Source: DATATB01 sp036268995 | GTDB lineage: Bacteria > Planctomycetota > Planctomycetia > Pirellulales > PNKZ01 | Direction: 5' to 3' | Length of the DNA: 17,127 bases | Assembly: GCA_036268995.1 (NCBI GenBank) | Contig: DATATB010000107.1 | Coordinates: 1-17,127, forward strand | Shown: positions 1 to 7,648 of the stretch, in pieces | Layout of the letters: each line of letters starts with the position of its first letter | Numbering within the stretch: the stretch's first letter is position 1 | The notes under the pieces: generated by a model | What the model was told of the DNA's origin: nothing | Seen by the model: the letters and a program-made list of their open reading frames with translations, nothing else | Database searches by the model: none | Position numbers and translations under genes: made by a program

Positions 1-1118
1 GTTCCGTTGATGCCCGCGTGGATGCGGCGATAAATATCGGCCGGGCTGCGGCCGCCGTGATACACGCCCAGACGCAAGTTACGCGGCCGCAGCTCCTGCT
101 CCGGCAGCAGCCAACTGGCCAGGACGCGCTGTAGGTGCTTGCGGGCTTCGGCATCTTTGGTTTCGTGGATTTGCTTCTCGGTTTCGGCGACCTTTTTGTT
201 CTTATTCCAGTCGTCGAACAGCGCCACGTCGCTGCCATCGCCCAGGGCATTGGGACCGTGGCACTTGGTGCACTGCGCTTTGCCGCCCAGGAACAACTCG
301 CGTCCGGCCTTGATCGAGGCTTGCAGTTGTTCCGGCGTGTCGATCGGCGGATGCGCAGGGGGCTTGATCATCGACTTTTCGGCCTTGGCCCACATTTCGG
401 CGGCCGGCGTCAGGAACGTCTCGACCAGCGCTTCGCGCGTCATGTCGATCGGTTCTTCGCCGTCAAAGACCTGGTAGCCCATCGCCAACTCGACTTCGCC
501 GCGCAGGCTCAAATACCGCACGTACTCGACCAGGGCGTCGATCTCGTCGGCCGGCAGCAAGATAAACGACGGCATGGCCGTGCCGGGAATTCCCTCGTGC
601 AGCACTTTGGCCAGATCGGCCGGGCTGGGCCGGTCGCCGCGCTCGGTGGCCTTGAATTTGAAGATGCCGTTACGATAGTCCCGCGGATAAGGAACTAGAA
701 ACGCCGCCGTGGGACCTGCCCCGTCGCCACTGATGCCGTGGCAGTGCACGCAATGCTGCCGATACAGGCCGCGCTGCGTGCCGTCCTTGCTGCCGCCGGT
801 GCGCCCGGCGGCCAGGCGGATCTTATTGATGTCCAGGCCCGACTCTTCGAACACGAACGGATCGTCGGGCGTGCCGAACATGGCGTACAGGGCATTGACG
901 ATGTCCTGCTGGCCTTTGATCTTCTTCTCTTTCGACTCGCGATCCGCCTTCGAATCGCTGCCGGTGATCTTGAAATCGTTAGGATCGCGCCCCTGCATGT
1001 TGAGCCGGAATTTCGGCACCGGCGTTTCGCCGCAACCGGCCACGCCGGCTACGAGGGCCAGTAGCAGCAAGCGAATTCGCAATTTCGATTCAAGCAGCAT
1101 ATTCATGATTTTTTGCAT
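1..1118 (-). CDS. c-type cytochrome lipoprotein, at least dihaem (3' end outside window)
   Basis: Exported electron carrier, probably an acceptor or partner of the Rieske/cytochrome b complex encoded upstream in the same direction. Reading from 1118 leftwards the frame is open to the window edge, giving about 372 residues with the C-terminus missing. The N-terminus has a short charged stretch, a hydrophobic run and a lipobox ending VAGC (Cys29), so the protein is likely lipid-anchored on the outer face of a membrane. Two haem c sites are visible: CVHCH (residues 123-127) and CTKCH (283-287). AMP at 181-183 (Met182) is a plausible distal ligand of the first haem. The second domain is cut before its expected Met ligand. 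Starts at 1118, 1106 and 1100 are all possible, none with a clear ribosome-binding site; 1118 is given as the longest. The gene lies 62 bases after the second cupredoxin-like gene, across a palindrome. The family (two cytochrome c domains) is clear; the exact role is inferred from context. Confidence 0.92.
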   Translation of the reverse strand, partial: MQKIMNMLLESKLRIRLLLLALVAGVAGCGETPVPKFRLNMQGRDPNDFKITGSDSKADRESKEKKIKGQQDIVNALYAMFGTPDDPFVFEESGLDINKIRLAAGRTGGSKDGTQRGLYRQHCVHCHGISGDGAGPTAAFLVPYPRDYRNGIFKFKATERGDRPSPADLAKVLHEGIPGTAMPSFILLPADEIDALVEYVRYLSLRGEVELAMGYQVFDGEEPIDMTREALVETFLTPAAEMWAKAEKSMIKPPAHPPIDTPEQLQASIKAGRELFLGGKAQCTKCHGPNALGDGSDVALFDDWNKNKKVAETEKQIHETKDAEARKHLQRVLASWLLPEQELRPRNLRLGVYHGGRSPADIYRRIHAGING

Positions 1119-1132
1119 GTTGCGATATTCAT

Positions 1133-1184
1133 TTAGCCGCGGGTTTTAACCCGCGAGTACGCGCGGGTTAAAACCCGCGGCTAA
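1133..1184. repeat. 52-nt near-perfect intergenic palindrome, built from two mirrored hairpins
   Basis: The 52 bases match their own reverse complement except at one symmetric position pair, with GTAC at the centre. Each half is itself nearly self-complementary (CGCGGGTT and AACCCGCG around TT or AA), so two small hairpins or one long one can form. The stop codon TAG of the neighbouring minus-strand gene (1183-1181) lies inside the element. A half-unit copy with 22 of 23 identical bases is at 7615-7637, so this is a repeated element and not only a local terminator. There is no T-run after it, so a classical intrinsic terminator is not supported. A REP-like dispersed repeat is the likely class. 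Confidence 0.8.
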
Positions 1185-2053
1185 CGGAAGGCTCCGGCCG
1201 GCACCTCGATCGTTTTCAAATCCTCGGTCTTGCCGTCGGTCAGCTTCAGGCGGAAGCGCCCCTTCGACCAGTCGCTGCGGGCTTCCAGCCCGCCGCCGGG
1301 GGCCGCCTCGTGCCAGACCTGGAACTCGATTTCGTCGCCGGCCGGCAGGTTGGCAATCTCGAACGATCCGTCCTTGCCCGTGATGGCAAAGTACGGATCG
1401 TCGCGGGCCAGGATATACGCCTTCATCCAAGGATGAATGTTGCACGTGACTTCGGTGGGCAGGGCCAATTGCTTGTTGAACTTGTAGTCCACTTCGCCGC
1501 CGGCCGGCAGCACCGGGTTGATGCCGGCATTGCCCTGCGGGCTGAGGTTCGTGTTGTGGCTGATCGGATCGCTGTTCTTGATCACGAGGCTGTCCTTGGT
1601 CTGACAGCCGAAGACGTGGGTCAAGAACAGGCACTTCTTCTGATCGAACTCGCGCTTCTGGCCCGCGGCCTTTTTATACGCGTCGAACACGCGCGGCACC
1701 TTGCGGGCAAACACGATGATGTTGGCGATGCCCTTGCTTGCGCTATCCACCTCAAGCGACTGCATGGGGACCTGCGTCCCGCACACGGCGCTGTCCTTGC
1801 CGGCCGTGGACATGAAGCTGCCGGCAGGCGGTCCGCCGGCGAACTTGAACGCGCCCTTGAGCGTGCCCCAGCCGGTGCCGGTGGAGACGGCGGCATGCGC
1901 GGTCGATTTGCCTCCGCCGCCCGCTTTGCGCAAAGACATGGCAACCTGCACCTGCGGCGCGGGATCAACTTGCACGCCCCGGCCACAGCCGGCGACGAGC
2001 AGCATCACAGCCGCGAGTGCCGCCACCCGTTGGGAAATAGAAAAACGCTTCAT
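1181..2053 (-). CDS. cupredoxin-like lipoprotein, paralogue of the preceding gene
   Basis: Exported 290-residue protein, probably a periplasmic copper or redox protein. The leader has a lipobox LVAGC with Cys23. A Gly/Ala-rich linker follows to about residue 58, then a beta-rich domain beginning GWGTLKGAF. A possible type 1 copper site is formed by His166 (SDPISHN) and the cluster CNIHPWM, giving Cys204, His207 and Met210. Cys91 and a C-x4-H pair (Cys141, His146) are also shared with the paralogue at 2074-2829 and could form a disulfide or a second metal site. The C-terminal part (about 212-260) resembles a carboxypeptidase-regulatory-like beta-sandwich (GKDGSFEIANLPAGDEIEF). The gene starts 20 bases after its paralogue, with no obvious ribosome-binding site, so a shared mRNA is likely. 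The copper assignment is inferred from ligand spacing; a purely structural beta-sandwich is possible. Confidence 0.83.
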   Translation of the reverse strand: MKRFSISQRVAALAAVMLLVAGCGRGVQVDPAPQVQVAMSLRKAGGGGKSTAHAAVSTGTGWGTLKGAFKFAGGPPAGSFMSTAGKDSAVCGTQVPMQSLEVDSASKGIANIIVFARKVPRVFDAYKKAAGQKREFDQKKCLFLTHVFGCQTKDSLVIKNSDPISHNTNLSPQGNAGINPVLPAGGEVDYKFNKQLALPTEVTCNIHPWMKAYILARDDPYFAITGKDGSFEIANLPAGDEIEFQVWHEAAPGGGLEARSDWSKGRFRLKLTDGKTEDLKTIEVPAGAFR

Positions 2054-2073
2054 TGTCGCTTTCGAACCGGGGG

Positions 2074-2829
2074 TTACTTGTTGAACTGGCTGGGGTCGAG
2101 CTTCAGTGTGCCCAGGTCGTTGTCGCCTTCCTTGATCTCATGCTTGAAGCGACCTTTTTCCCAATCGTCGTAATGGATGTAGCCCGACTTCTCCTGCCAG
2201 GCGCGGAACTCCAACTCGCCGGCCGGCAGACCCTTGATCTCGAACGTGCCGTCCTTCTTGCTGACGGCCGTGTAGGGGTTGTCCTTGGCCACGATCCAAC
2301 CCTTCATCCAGGGATGGATGTTGCACGTGATGGGCACGGGCACGACCGGCGCCTTGGCGAACTGGTAGTCGGCCACGCCGTTGGGCGGCAGCAGCGGGTT
2401 GATCGCTTCGCCACCCAGCGGGGCCATGTTGCTGTTGTGGCCGATCGGATCGGAGTTGTGCAGTTCGAGCTTTTCCTTGGTCCACATGGCCAGCACGTGC
2501 GGCTCGAAGCGGCAGCCCTTGTTGTCGTAGACCACGGTCTTGTCGGCGTCCTTTTCGTACTCCGGATTGATCGGCACCTTCTTGGTCATGACCCACACGA
2601 CGACGTTGGCCAGGCCGCCGTCGGCGCCGACCACGAGGTCTTCGTTCACCAGGTTGTGCTTGCCGCACACCTCCGGGTCCTTGGTGACGTTGATTTTTTC
2701 CGGCTGCGGCGGAGTGCCGTCATAAACGAAGCGGCCGCGCAGTGTGCCCCATTGGGCCTGAGCCGTGCCAGCGGCGGTCAACAGCACGACGGCGGCAATT
2801 GCCAGCAGGCGATGCAAGGTGCGAGTCAT
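2074..2829 (-). CDS. cupredoxin-like exported protein with CNIHPWM motif
   Basis: A 251-residue exported protein with a signal peptide ending near AQA (residues 24-26) and no lipobox, so it is probably soluble outside the cytoplasm, unlike its lipoprotein paralogue. The mature part starts WGTLRGRFVYDG, matching the paralogue. Proposed copper ligands are His131 (SDPIGHN), Cys169, His172 and Met175 (CNIHPWM). The His-to-Cys distance is 38 residues in both proteins. Cys55 and the C-x4-H pair Cys106/His111 are also conserved between them. The frame is open further upstream, but the start at 2829 is chosen because the signal peptide begins there, a GGAGAG site lies 8 bases upstream, and the ATG overlaps the stop of the preceding gene (TAATG). 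That overlap implies translational coupling. The role as an electron carrier or copper-handling protein of the neighbouring complex is inferred from context. Confidence 0.86.
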   Translation of the reverse strand: MTRTLHRLLAIAAVVLLTAAGTAQAQWGTLRGRFVYDGTPPQPEKINVTKDPEVCGKHNLVNEDLVVGADGGLANVVVWVMTKKVPINPEYEKDADKTVVYDNKGCRFEPHVLAMWTKEKLELHNSDPIGHNSNMAPLGGEAINPLLPPNGVADYQFAKAPVVPVPITCNIHPWMKGWIVAKDNPYTAVSKKDGTFEIKGLPAGELEFRAWQEKSGYIHYDDWEKGRFKHEIKEGDNDLGTLKLDPSQFNK

Positions 2830-3053
2830 TATTTTTTCTCTCCATGCTCGGCAGGCTGCGCTCCGCTGCCTTCTGCCGGTTGATTGGGGTCTGCCTGAGA
2901 ATCCTTGGGCATCTCGATCGTGACGTTGGGCGGGCCGACCTCGACCGTCGCTCCCGGCGGCGGCCCTTTGTCGCTCTTTCCGCACCCGACCGCGAGCGGG
3001 AGGACGAGAACAAGCGAGGTCACAATATAGCGAAACGCTTGTCGACCGACCAT
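2829..3053 (-). CDS. small predicted lipoprotein, function unknown
   Basis: A 74-residue protein with a hydrophobic leader and lipobox LAVGC (Cys24), followed by a short charged and Pro-rich tail with no recognisable fold (GPPPGATVEVGPPNVTIEMP and then Gln/Glu/Lys-rich). I do not recognise a family. The start at 3053 is preferred over the ATG at 3062 because an AGGAGG site (3063-3068) lies 9 bases before 3053 but directly abuts 3062. The gene sits between the octahaem cytochrome gene (50 bases upstream) and the first cupredoxin-like gene, whose ATG overlaps its TAA. The position suggests a small accessory or anchoring subunit of the respiratory complex, but nothing in the protein itself shows this. 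Confidence 0.7.
   Translation of the reverse strand: MVGRQAFRYIVTSLVLVLPLAVGCGKSDKGPPPGATVEVGPPNVTIEMPKDSQADPNQPAEGSGAQPAEHGEKK
2838..2843 (-). promoter_or_regulatory. Shine-Dalgarno site for the first cupredoxin-like gene
   Basis: GGAGAG on the minus strand, 8 bases before the ATG at 2829 and inside the last codons of the small lipoprotein gene. It decides the start of the cupredoxin-like protein and supports coupling through the TAATG overlap. Confidence 0.6.
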
Positions 3054-3062
3054 GATGTGCAT

Positions 3063-3068
3063 CCTCCT
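3063..3068 (-). promoter_or_regulatory. Shine-Dalgarno site for the small lipoprotein gene
   Basis: AGGAGG on the minus strand. Its spacing of 9 bases favours the ATG at 3053 over the one at 3062. It is one of few strong ribosome-binding sites in this window. Confidence 0.65.
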
Positions 3069-3103
3069 GCTAGGAACACGTAAACAGCGTAAAAAACCCA
3101 TCG

Positions 3104-6100
3104 TTATTTCGCCGCGCCAGCCGTCGCGGGCGGGGCCGCGGCAGGCTTGACCATCTTCTTGATCGAAGTGCGCTCGCCCATCTCGGTGGGCCAATTCAAC
3201 AGCAAGTCGACCACCGCCTCGACCTGGTCGACGCTGTGGCCTTTGAACAGCTTTTGATCGGCCGGCTTGTCGATCGGGAAATTCACCGGCATGCCGGTAT
3301 ACGGCAACAGCCGCTTGGGATTGGCGATCCAGCGCTCGAGGAACTCGGGCCGCAGCCGCTGGTTCACGCGATCCAGCCGCGGAGCCAAGGCCGCCACGCT
3401 GCCCACCGGCACGAAGTCGCCGATCAAGTGGCACTTGACGCAGTAGTTGTTGTCGGTGATCAGCTTCAAGGCATCGTCCAGCCGATGCGGATGGCTGTCG
3501 TCCTTTTCGGCCAGATACTGGCGCCGCTTTCGCGCATCGAAGGCATACGGATACTGCGCATCGTCCATCGCGGCAAAGTAATTCGCCAAGGCGCTGGCCT
3601 CGTCGCTCGACATGTTGAACTTCGGCATGCGCAACACGACGGCCGGCCGGATTGGGAACGGATCGAGCAGGAAGTCATGCACCCATTGCGACTGCACCTT
3701 GCGTCCCTCGCCCACCAGCGGCGGAGGCACCCAGCCCCAGGCGTCGCTTGCTTTGGCGTTGGGGTTCGTCTTCTTTTCGTGCGCGAGCACGACCGGATGA
3801 ATCAGCCGCGCCAGGTCGCCGCCCTGCGGCGGCATGCGATCGATGATCTGTGGCTCGAGCACCGGCACTTCTTGCCCACCGGCCAGCCAGGCGTGGCCGT
3901 CGATGGCTTCGTTCTTCCACAGCCCGAAGTAATGCAGCGGGCGCCCCTCGTCGTCTTCGCCCACCTCGGGATTGGGCATGCCGGTGAGCAGCGCGGTGCC
4001 CAGCCCGCGGCGATCGGCCTTCTTCGAAGCGGCCAATTCCTGCGGCGTGAAGTGCGGCAGCACGAACGGATAGTCGGTCACCGGCGGTGGTGGCTGGAAG
4101 GATGTTTCGTCGTCGGGATCGTAGGGCTTGTAATTGATGGCCCACTGCTCCATCTGCACGGTGTGGCAGCCGGTGCAGTTGAACTTGGCCAGCAGCTTCT
4201 CGCCTTCGACGATGGCTTTGCGCCGCGGCGTGCTCTGGTACACATAGCGGGCCGTCGGCGGCTCGCTCACGAGTCCCAGCACGAAGGTGATCACCGCCTC
4301 GCGCTGGGCGTCGGTGATGTAGAACTTGGGCATCCGCAGCCGATCGGTGTAGTCCTTGGTCTCGGTCTTCTTGAAGTCGTAGCTGCGCGGCTCGCGAATC
4401 TTCTGCCAGATAAAGCCCTCGCGCTCGTGCCCCAGCAGTTTCTCGACATAGAAGCCCGTGTCGGGATCCATCCGGTCCGGATGCAAGGCATGCGGCTGAT
4501 TGCCGGCTTGCGACTGGCCGCTGGCGTGACCTTCGCCGGCGCCGTGATGCCCGGTGGCCAGCGTCCGTTCGAGATACGGAATGATCTGCTCGAAGGCCAG
4601 CTTCGAGGTTTCCTTGCGGCCCCAATCGGCCAGGCCGGTGCCGATGGGCTTGGCGTCTTCGTAGCCGGGGATGTCGTGGCAGCCGCTGCAACCCAGTCGC
4701 GTGATCGTGCGACGGCCGATGTACAGCAGCTTCTTTTGCACGAGCTGATCCGGCGCCAGCGGCTTGTCGACCACCAGTACCGCTTCGTCGCCCTTCAAGT
4801 CTGTGCCCATGGCGGCGGGGATGCCCTGGCGGGCGTACTTTTCCGCTTCGCGGCGGGTGAACGTGGCCGAAAGGTACATCACGGCCAGCCGATCGAGCGC
4901 CGCGCCATCGACTTCGGGCACCCTGGCCGGCTTCCAGCTTTCGCGGTCCTGCATCAGGAACACAGCAATGTCGGCCGCCGGATCGCTGATCTTCTTGCCA
5001 TCGTGAATCGGTTCGAGAAACACGTTGGGCATGACGGTGCGGGCGTGGTAGCGGTCGGGCTGACGCAGCCAGCTATACAGCCAGCGCATGCCCTTGGAGC
5101 CGGCCAGCTTGGCGCCGATGCGCGACAGGTCGGGCCCTTGCGTGTTCACTGCCTTGGGGAACTCGGGATGCCGGTGACAGGCCAGGCAGCCGCGCGTTTC
5201 GAACAGTTCCTTGCCTCGCTCTGCCGACGGGTCTTCGGTCACGCCCTTGGGGCGATCGGCGTACTCGAAATCCTGCGTCGCATTCAACAGGTACTCGGCT
5301 ACGCCGCGGACCTCGACCGGCTCGAACTGCTGCGAGGCGTGCAAGCCCGGGCTGGGTTCCATCACCGGCTTGCCGTTTTCGAACACCGGCTTGCCGTCCT
5401 CGCCGATTTTCTGGTCGGGCAGCAGGTGGTCGTTGAGCCCGAAGAATTGCGGCATCTTGGTATTGGGGCGGAAATCCTGCGGACGGCGGATCCAGGTGTA
5501 GAGGAAGTTGAGATCCACCTTGTGGCCCACGTGCCGCAAGCTGGGGCCGACCTTGCGCAGCGAGCCGGGCGTGGCCTCGTCGGCGGCCAGCATGGCGGCC
5601 ATCTTCCGTGTTTCCGGCCGCAGCTTGGGGCCGGTCTTGGTGGCCGGCGCATCGGCTTTGTCCTCGGCCTCGTGCGGCTGACCGCTGAGCGTGAGCATCT
5701 CGGCCAGGCGATGACGTTCTTCGGTCAGCTCGGGATGCTGCATGACATCGCGTGCGAGGCGGCGCTGCTCGCCCGTCAAAGCCGGATCGGCCAGCACTTG
5801 GGCGGCTTCGGCATAGTGGGTCGGTTCGGCCCGCATGTCGGGACCGCGCCGCTTGTGGGGGCCGTCGAAGCCCTGGATTTCGTGGCAGCCGAAGCAGCCG
5901 TACTGGCGAATCACGTTATAGCCGGCGAGCAGCTTGGGCGCCGGCGGCTCGGGAAAACGCTCGCTGGAGGCCAGTTCGGTCACGCCGTGATGGCACTTGA
6001 GGCAACTGCTCTCGGCAAAACGCTTGGGCAACTGCGGGAAGATCCAGTGATGGTTATTGAACCAGCCATGCTCCCGCTTCCACTCGTCGGCTTCGGCGGG

Positions 6101-7564
6101 CGTGTTGGGGGTGTGCGACGCCCACTTGAAGGCCGTGGCACTCCCCTGCCCTTCGTGACAGATGGTGCAGCCCACGTCGCCCATCTTGTGAGGGCTGAGC
6201 GAACCGACGAACAAGTCCAGGCGCGGGTGCGAGCTGAAGGGATGCGGCACGCCGCGCTCGACCTTGATCGTGACCGGCTGACCCCATTTCACGCTTTGCA
6301 ACAGATACGCATAGACGCGCTGTTTCTCGGTGGCTTTGACATCGGAGATGAATCGCACCACGTCTCCGGCTTGGATGCCTGCCCGGGCAGCGGCGGTGCG
6401 CGGCCAGACCACTTCGATCGTCACGTCATCCGGCACGATCAGTCCCTGATCGGCCAGCTTGAGGCCGTAGACAGACTCGAGCGCGCTCGCTTGTCCCTTG
6501 GAATCGTTGGTGATTGTGGGCGCCTTCTTCGGCGTTTCGATCTTGAGCGTGACGTCTTGCAGCGACTCGTAGCCCGGATTGATCGGCGAGCCGGGCGCGG
6601 TCTTTTCGATGCCCTGATGGCAGGTCGTGCAGCGATCGAAGCGGGCCACGTCGGAGAAGTTGTTGTTGATCGTCAGCTTCGGCAGCCAGATCTGGTCGAT
6701 CTTCAACGGCCGGCCGAAGGCATCAATAACCGGCAGCTCCAACAGCCCTTTCTTAAAGGTGTTCTCTCGATCTTCCTTGGCCTTTGTCAGGCGATTGACG
6801 TTTTGCAGGTGGTCGTCGAGCGCTTTTTTGGCGGCGACCTCGTCGGCCGTAATCTTTTCCAGCACGCCTTGCAGAGCCAGCCGATGGGCCTTGGCCGACT
6901 GGTAGTCGATCGTTTGCTTGTCGACCCGGTCCTTGACTTCGTCGGCTTTCGCTTGAATGCTGGCCAGCTTGGATTCTTCCATGCCCGCGTCGACGCCGAG
7001 CGAATACTGGCTGCGCTGGACGTCCAGGTCCGCGCGGCTGAACTTGAGCTGTCCCCCGCGGCGATCTTCGTCGAACTTGGCCCGCTTGAGAATGTCCTGC
7101 ATGGCGGCCAGCAAATCGTTACGCCGATCCGCGATGACGCTGGGCTTTTCCTTCAGTTCGGCGGCCCGCCGCAGGTCGGTCTCGGCATTGCGCACCGCGT
7201 CGACGTTATAGCCGTTGACGGTGGCACGGGTCTGGCCGGCGGTCGCGCTCTGCTCCAGCGGAGTTTCGGCCACTCTTTCGAACTGCTCGACGAGCGCGTG
7301 CGGCGGCACGGTGGCCTGGGTCTGCGCGACCCGAGCCTTGAGCTTGTCCGTCTGGGCGCTGAACTGGCCGGTTTCCTGCTCGTCGATGCGGGCCTGCGTG
7401 ACCCAGGTTTCGACGTCGCGGAATTTGCGCTGGTAGTTCTTCCATTCGCGCAAATGGTCGGCCGCCAGCATCCAGATGGTGGTGCCGAGCATGGCCAGGC
7501 CGGTCAGGCCGAAGACCAGGTGCAGGAACTTGGGGTTACGCCATTGCTGTTCATTAGCGGGCAT
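3104..7564 (-). CDS. octahaem cytochrome c with N-terminal membrane anchor, coiled coil and PDZ-like domain
   Basis: A 1486-residue membrane-anchored multihaem cytochrome, probably the cytochrome c subunit of the Rieske/b complex in place of cytochrome c1. In order: a transmembrane helix at about 13-34; a Glu/Lys/Gln-rich, probably coiled-coil region at about 40-275; then eight haem c motifs at 312 (CTTCH), 466 (CTICH), 521 (CLKCH), 557 (CFGCH), 793 (CLACH), 959 (CSGCH), 1130 (CTGCH) and 1375 (CVKCH). Between the first two lies a PDZ-like segment at about 375-438 (ARAGIQAGDVVRFI). Met-Pro pairs at 704, 845, 1078, 1313 and 1425 are likely distal haem ligands, pointing to several cytochrome c domains in a row. 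A weak AAGG lies 8 bases before the ATG. The gene follows the cytochrome b C-terminal gene by 84 bases that include a palindromic repeat. Haem count and anchor are seen directly; the complex is inferred from gene order. Confidence 0.93.
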   Translation of the reverse strand: MPANEQQWRNPKFLHLVFGLTGLAMLGTTIWMLAADHLREWKNYQRKFRDVETWVTQARIDEQETGQFSAQTDKLKARVAQTQATVPPHALVEQFERVAETPLEQSATAGQTRATVNGYNVDAVRNAETDLRRAAELKEKPSVIADRRNDLLAAMQDILKRAKFDEDRRGGQLKFSRADLDVQRSQYSLGVDAGMEESKLASIQAKADEVKDRVDKQTIDYQSAKAHRLALQGVLEKITADEVAAKKALDDHLQNVNRLTKAKEDRENTFKKGLLELPVIDAFGRPLKIDQIWLPKLTINNNFSDVARFDRCTTCHQGIEKTAPGSPINPGYESLQDVTLKIETPKKAPTITNDSKGQASALESVYGLKLADQGLIVPDDVTIEVVWPRTAAARAGIQAGDVVRFISDVKATEKQRVYAYLLQSVKWGQPVTIKVERGVPHPFSSHPRLDLFVGSLSPHKMGDVGCTICHEGQGSATAFKWASHTPNTPAEADEWKREHGWFNNHHWIFPQLPKRFAESSCLKCHHGVTELASSERFPEPPAPKLLAGYNVIRQYGCFGCHEIQGFDGPHKRRGPDMRAEPTHYAEAAQVLADPALTGEQRRLARDVMQHPELTEERHRLAEMLTLSGQPHEAEDKADAPATKTGPKLRPETRKMAAMLAADEATPGSLRKVGPSLRHVGHKVDLNFLYTWIRRPQDFRPNTKMPQFFGLNDHLLPDQKIGEDGKPVFENGKPVMEPSPGLHASQQFEPVEVRGVAEYLLNATQDFEYADRPKGVTEDPSAERGKELFETRGCLACHRHPEFPKAVNTQGPDLSRIGAKLAGSKGMRWLYSWLRQPDRYHARTVMPNVFLEPIHDGKKISDPAADIAVFLMQDRESWKPARVPEVDGAALDRLAVMYLSATFTRREAEKYARQGIPAAMGTDLKGDEAVLVVDKPLAPDQLVQKKLLYIGRRTITRLGCSGCHDIPGYEDAKPIGTGLADWGRKETSKLAFEQIIPYLERTLATGHHGAGEGHASGQSQAGNQPHALHPDRMDPDTGFYVEKLLGHEREGFIWQKIREPRSYDFKKTETKDYTDRLRMPKFYITDAQREAVITFVLGLVSEPPTARYVYQSTPRRKAIVEGEKLLAKFNCTGCHTVQMEQWAINYKPYDPDDETSFQPPPPVTDYPFVLPHFTPQELAASKKADRRGLGTALLTGMPNPEVGEDDEGRPLHYFGLWKNEAIDGHAWLAGGQEVPVLEPQIIDRMPPQGGDLARLIHPVVLAHEKKTNPNAKASDAWGWVPPPLVGEGRKVQSQWVHDFLLDPFPIRPAVVLRMPKFNMSSDEASALANYFAAMDDAQYPYAFDARKRRQYLAEKDDSHPHRLDDALKLITDNNYCVKCHLIGDFVPVGSVAALAPRLDRVNQRLRPEFLERWIANPKRLLPYTGMPVNFPIDKPADQKLFKGHSVDQVEAVVDLLLNWPTEMGERTSIKKMVKPAAAPPATAGAAK

Positions 7565-7614
7565 ACGTCACGCCTTTTTTGCCGGTCGGCTCATGCAAAC
7601 TGTTGATGCGCTCA

Positions 7615-7637
7615 CGCGGGTTAAAGCCCGCGGCTAA
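7615..7637. repeat. half-unit copy of the 52-nt palindromic repeat
   Basis: The 23 bases match 1162-1184 at 22 positions and can form a hairpin of CGCGGG with CCCGCG around a short A/T-rich loop. It lies 11 bases after the stop of the cytochrome b C-terminal gene, in the same orientation relative to transcription as the other copy. It may shape the mRNA between the b subunit and the octahaem cytochrome gene; this is inference. Confidence 0.7.
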
Positions 7638-7648
7638 AGCGGCCGGCT

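Noticed and set aside
2830..3434. Longer N-termini for the cupredoxin-like protein (to 2985) and the small lipoprotein (to 3434)
   Set aside because: Both would bury a good signal peptide or lipobox inside the protein and run into the preceding genes. The starts at 2829 and 3053 have ribosome-binding sites.
3236..7606. Plus-strand open frame of 1456 codons opposite the octahaem cytochrome gene
   Set aside because: The minus strand has eight haem motifs, a membrane anchor and Met ligands. The plus frame is an antisense shadow kept open by strong GC-rich third-position codon bias and shows no domain.
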